Both the position numbers and the translations under genes were made by a program. The notes under the pieces are model-generated. The model had not been told where the DNA came from. It saw only the letters and a program-made list of their open reading frames with translations, and ran no database searches. Source: Candidatus Sulfotelmatobacter sp. (lineage in GTDB: Bacteria; Acidobacteriota; Terriglobia; Terriglobales; Acidobacteriaceae). Taken from it: a stretch of 64,000 nt of DNA. Shown piece after piece: positions 61,094 through 64,000 of this stretch (position 1 is its first letter; the number at the start of each line of letters is the position of its first letter). The DNA lies in contig JASHNU010000040.1 of assembly GCA_030041475.1 (NCBI GenBank), positions 94,237-158,236 of the forward strand, written 5' to 3'.

Positions 61094-61273
61094 CGTAAGC
61101 CGTCGATTGCCGGCTTTCGGCTCTCGGCCGCCGAAGCTAGCAACGGTCAATGAGTGCTATGGCCTGTTATCAGTCGTCATCGTGGAACTCGCCTATAATT
61201 CGGCGTAAAGTGCTGGCCTGACTTGCTCTCGCCGCAGTAGAAATGCTGCCGAGGCATAAATGGAGACGGCTTT
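61094..61273. other. Intergenic with GGCT-type repeat
   Basis: TGCCGGCTTTCGGCTCTCGGC at about 61108 shows the seven-base GGCT spacing of the dispersed repeat family. Nothing else is clear here. Confidence 0.5.
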
Positions 61274-61492
61274 GTGACCGACAAAGGGCGTCCTGAAAGG
61301 GACCGCTTAGCCGATGAGATCATCAAACTTCTGATCAAGCGCCAAACCAATCTCGCAGACGGGATCGACGCGCTCACCACGGTGAAGATCAACCTCCTCA
61401 AGGACAACTACGAAGCATTGCCGCCTACGAGGCCTCGCGGGCGCGGATTTCTACGGCGGCATCAAAGTGCAGCTTCGCATACTCGGTCTTAG
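61274..61492 (+). CDS. Small hypothetical protein
   Basis: 72 residues from GTG 61274. The first 48 residues (DRLADEIIKLLIKRQTNLADGIDALTTVKINLLKDNYEAL) look like a normal amphipathic helix pair; the C-terminus (PTRPRGRGFLRRHQSAASHTRS) looks unlike coding sequence and may reflect a frame disruption, because a different frame from about 61471 encodes a recognisable protein tail. Low confidence. Confidence 0.35.
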   Translation: MTDKGRPERDRLADEIIKLLIKRQTNLADGIDALTTVKINLLKDNYEALPPTRPRGRGFLRRHQSAASHTRS

Positions 61493-61575
61493 CCTCGGCG
61501 TATCAGGATTTCTTCACCGCGTGGAAAAACGCCGACGCTGACATCTCCATCCTGATAGGGGATTTTGAGAGTTAA
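61471..61575 (+). pseudogene. Remnant of a TPR-type protein C-terminus
   Basis: In frame from about 61471 to TAA at 61573-61575: ...ASAYQDFFTAWKNADADISIL... The block AYQDF-x-T-x-W-K-x-AD-x-DI-x-IL is the C-terminal motif I know from long acidobacterial TPR or BTAD/kinase-like proteins. No intact gene surrounds it and the last residues differ (GDFES), so it is a broken tail. Confidence 0.55.
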
Positions 61576-61729
61576 CGGCATATTTCAACAGTGCTCACAA
61601 GGAAAATGTGATTTGAGCCATCGCGATAGGGGGCGCAGGTAGATACCCCGTTGTCTCGGGAAACTTTGCATGTCAGTTCGCCAGCGCGACTGGGAACCGA
61701 GCGACTCATCCTCAAGGAGCAATTTAGAG

Positions 61730-64000
61730 TTACTCCGTCTGCAGCAGAATCGGTTTGATTCCCACTGGTACTGACCCATTAGCCGGATAACTTGCTCCTG
61801 TGAGATCGCTGTAGCTGGTGTAGATTACCGGCACGGACTGCTGACCGGTGGTGCAAACTCCCTCGCTGCAGGTCTGAGAAGTATCCCAAATGATCTCGGC
61901 CCGAGTTCCACTCCCTTGCGTCAATGTGCAGGTCCAAACTGTACCGTTTACGTTGCACGTACCGAGCGTCGAACCCACCAGCCAGTCATAGACTTGCTGA
62001 TAAGCCGTTCCCGCTTTGCATATGTAGCCGCCGCCGTTGAAAGATGTGGAACATCCGCTGATGTCGGTTGGACTCCAGAGCGTGCCGTACGCGGCGTTGT
62101 CCCACTGATACCAGTAGGAGCGAGCCATTCCCGAAGCCCACTGCATGACTTGGAAGCGAGCCACGAATGCCGCCTCCATGTCAGGATCGCCGTCGCTGAC
62201 CTCGGTCGCTGTTGAGTTTTGGCACCAGCCGCCCTCGCCGTTCCAAAACGGTTTTGACAGATCGGTCACGTCGAGAACCGCCCGCATTTTGGCAACCTCA
62301 CTCGGCATTAGTTCCGGCGCGTAGGTATTTGGACAAATGTGAGCGGAAATGATGTCAACGGCAGTGCTGCCGGCCGAACCGCTGGTGCAACCGGTAGAAC
62401 TCCCCGAGCAAGAATTATTCGCGCAGGTGCAATACAACCAGTTTTGCATTACTTGCGGGTACGAGGGAATCTTTCCGTCCTGCAGTGGGCTGCCGGAAGG
62501 CATCACCATGTGCGAAGTCGGGTCGATCCCAATCACGGGATAACCAGCCTGCCCGCAAGTCGTCCCCAACGCCGTGATTGGATCGGTGGAGTTGCCGATA
62601 ATAATGCAGCGTGCGTCCTGCATCATGCGAACCAATTGATCGTATGTGCCTTTATAGGCCACGGAAGCCCCGCCGGTGCCGAATCCGGGATCGAGCGTAG
62701 GCGAGCGATAGCATTCGTTGCATGGTTCCCAATAACCGATGTGGGCGTGGGTGGCCAGATAGCCAGGGCTGTTGACGTGCTGCGCGATGTTTTGAACCCA
62801 GTTGCGCCAGGTCAGATCCGTGCCCGTGCCGTCCGCATTGATATCGGTCGGCAGGTCGCACTCGCCGTAATACTTTGACCCCAGATTGGAGTAGTCGCAC
62901 GAACTATCTGTGGGATTGGAAGAAGCCCAGTTAGGGACCCTCCAAAGCGTGTACATGATGTCGTTAATGCCCGCGTTGAAATAGTCGCTAAGCACGCTAT
63001 CGAGGTTCGTCCACACGAACGTGTTCGCTGCCGTATTTAGGTAAGGCCACTGCGCGGACGCAGAATCCCATATGCGTCCCGTGCCCTGCATCGAGCCGGG
63101 GACGGGCGAAGTGGCCAAGCGCAGATGCATTCCGAAGAAGGTGCTCGCCACCGGAACCAGGGAGCCGACTGTCAGGGTGGCGCTTCCCACGCTCGCGCTG
63201 TTGGCCTGAGCCACCGCGGTAATGCTATGTGCGCCGATCAGCACTGGGGCGGTGTAAAGGCCATTGGCAGAGATCGTACCGATCGTGGAATTCCCGCCGG
63301 CGGTTCCATCTACATTCCAAGTCACGGTTTGATTGCTGTTTCCTGTCACCGACGCGGCGAACTGCGTCGTTGCGCCCAGCGCGATCGAGGCCGTCGTCGG
63401 AGTCACCGAGACCGTCGGGTTTGATACGGTCAGAGTAGCCGTTGCCGTAAGTGCGTTCGATCCCCAGACAGCCTCGATCGTGGCGCTACCACTGGACACA
63501 CCGGTCGCCAATCCAGAGCTGCCGATGGTGGCGTCATTGTCGGACGAACTCCACGTCACTGAAGTGGTCACAATCGTCGAGGTGCCATTGCTATAGATCA
63601 ACGTCGCTGTGAACTGCTGTTGAGCACTCGTGTATATAGTCGAGGTTGCAGGAGAGATGACGAGAGAGACGGCTACGGCAGGATTGACCGTTAACGCCGC
63701 TCCTCCGCTAATGCTTCCTGAGCTCGCCGAAATGGTTGTAGCTCCGGTAGTGAGGCTGCTCGCACCGCCGGTGGAATTCACCAAAGCAACGGCGGGAACG
63801 GATGAGGACCATGTTGCGGAGTTGGTCAGGTCCTGGGTGCTGCCGTCGGTATAAGTGCCCGTGGCGGTGAACTGTTCGCTTGTTCCCAGTGGGATCGCGG
63901 CACTCGCCGGTGTCACCGCGATCGAAACCAGGGCAGGGCCCCCTACCGTCAGTGTGGTCGACGAAGAGATGGAGTTGGAGGTGGCCGAAATGGTGATGGC
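61730..64000 (-). CDS. Big-domain glycoside-hydrolase-like secreted protein, 5' end cut by edge
   Basis: Minus-strand frame open from the right window edge to the stop at 61730, 757 codons including the stop, N-terminus outside. At least three Ig-like/Big_2-type domains come first (VSLVISPATSTIYTSAQQQFTATL, VSVTPTTASIALGATTQFAASVTG; strand-rich). Then a large catalytic-looking domain with FVWTNLDSVLSDYFNAGINDIMYTLW, HIGYWEPCNECYRSP and FWNGEGGW, which resembles (beta/alpha)8 glycoside hydrolases (GH39/GH5-like, with NE acting as acid/base). Substrate is not known; probably a secreted polysaccharide-degrading enzyme. Confidence 0.8.
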   Translation of the reverse strand, partial: AITISATSNSISSSTTLTVGGPALVSIAVTPASAAIPLGTSEQFTATGTYTDGSTQDLTNSATWSSSVPAVALVNSTGGASSLTTGATTISASSGSISGGAALTVNPAVAVSLVISPATSTIYTSAQQQFTATLIYSNGTSTIVTTSVTWSSSDNDATIGSSGLATGVSSGSATIEAVWGSNALTATATLTVSNPTVSVTPTTASIALGATTQFAASVTGNSNQTVTWNVDGTAGGNSTIGTISANGLYTAPVLIGAHSITAVAQANSASVGSATLTVGSLVPVASTFFGMHLRLATSPVPGSMQGTGRIWDSASAQWPYLNTAANTFVWTNLDSVLSDYFNAGINDIMYTLWRVPNWASSNPTDSSCDYSNLGSKYYGECDLPTDINADGTGTDLTWRNWVQNIAQHVNSPGYLATHAHIGYWEPCNECYRSPTLDPGFGTGGASVAYKGTYDQLVRMMQDARCIIIGNSTDPITALGTTCGQAGYPVIGIDPTSHMVMPSGSPLQDGKIPSYPQVMQNWLYCTCANNSCSGSSTGCTSGSAGSTAVDIISAHICPNTYAPELMPSEVAKMRAVLDVTDLSKPFWNGEGGWCQNSTATEVSDGDPDMEAAFVARFQVMQWASGMARSYWYQWDNAAYGTLWSPTDISGCSTSFNGGGYICKAGTAYQQVYDWLVGSTLGTCNVNGTVWTCTLTQGSGTRAEIIWDTSQTCSEGVCTTGQQSVPVIYTSYSDLTGASYPANGSVPVGIKPILLQTE

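Overview
The window reads as a chromosomal segment of a Gram-negative, LPS-bearing Acidobacteriota-type bacterium (Terriglobia/Koribacter-like; inferred from content, not from a marker gene). Supporting signs are moderately high GC, lipid A and lipoprotein genes (LpxL/HtrB-type, LpxD, Lnt), futalosine-pathway menaquinone genes (mqnA, mqnC, mqnD), a DUF1501/DUF1800 pair, carboxypeptidase-regulatory-like and Big-domain secreted proteins, SYLF and DUF4097 proteins, and dispersed 7-bp-period AGCT-type repeats between genes. Genes run off both window edges.

Layout. 1-16 kb: secreted and envelope proteins (an aromatic/Gly-rich secreted protein cut by the left edge, DoxX, two tandem beta-barrel paralogues, DedA, an LpxL-like acyltransferase, a SYLF protein), argD, a LuxR-type regulator whose receiver lacks the phospho-acceptor Asp, a large regulatory-like-domain protein and a polysaccharide-lyase-like protein. 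15.77-16.02 kb holds a tRNA-like gene with an anomalous anticodon loop, followed by a tail that can pair 18 bp with its anticodon arm and ends at a strong terminator. 16-22 kb: mqnC, a TetR-controlled three-gene operon with palindromic operators around its promoter, an orphan nuoB with a duplicated 3' remnant, a Rieske protein and a frameshifted YdjM-type gene. 21-29 kb: DUF1501/DUF1800, a GAF/HD-GYP protein, a HAD hydrolase, and a small membrane protein-bioY-mqnD cluster. 29-37 kb: topA, a frameshifted four-helix-bundle gene, dprA, mqnA, rarA.

37-43.5 kb is a compact minus-strand block: lpxD, a MobB-like P-loop protein, lnt, prfB (with its programmed +1 frameshift) and a SpoT-like HD protein. 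The last four start within the stop codon of the gene before. 44-48.5 kb is an envelope-stress-like cluster: XRE regulator, YqiJ/NfeD-like protein, DUF1648 protein, flotillin, small glycine-zipper protein, PspA. 48.5-51.1 kb is a lower-GC mobile segment with an IS1595-type transposase and three cargo-like genes, bounded by a 14-bp near-identical direct repeat. 51-64 kb: a periplasmic repeat protein, a frameshifted lipoprotein, two Dpp/Opp permeases, a CNNM/CBS protein, an orphan MacA-like adaptor, a DUF4097 protein, a SAM-hydrolase-type protein, a TPR protein and, cut by the right edge, a Big-domain glycoside-hydrolase-like secreted protein.

Three genes (20.66, 32.24 and 52.16 kb) are each broken by what looks like one missing base, so sequencing error should be weighed against true decay. 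The most unusual feature is the tRNA-like element with the complementary tail; none of its function is known from the sequence alone.
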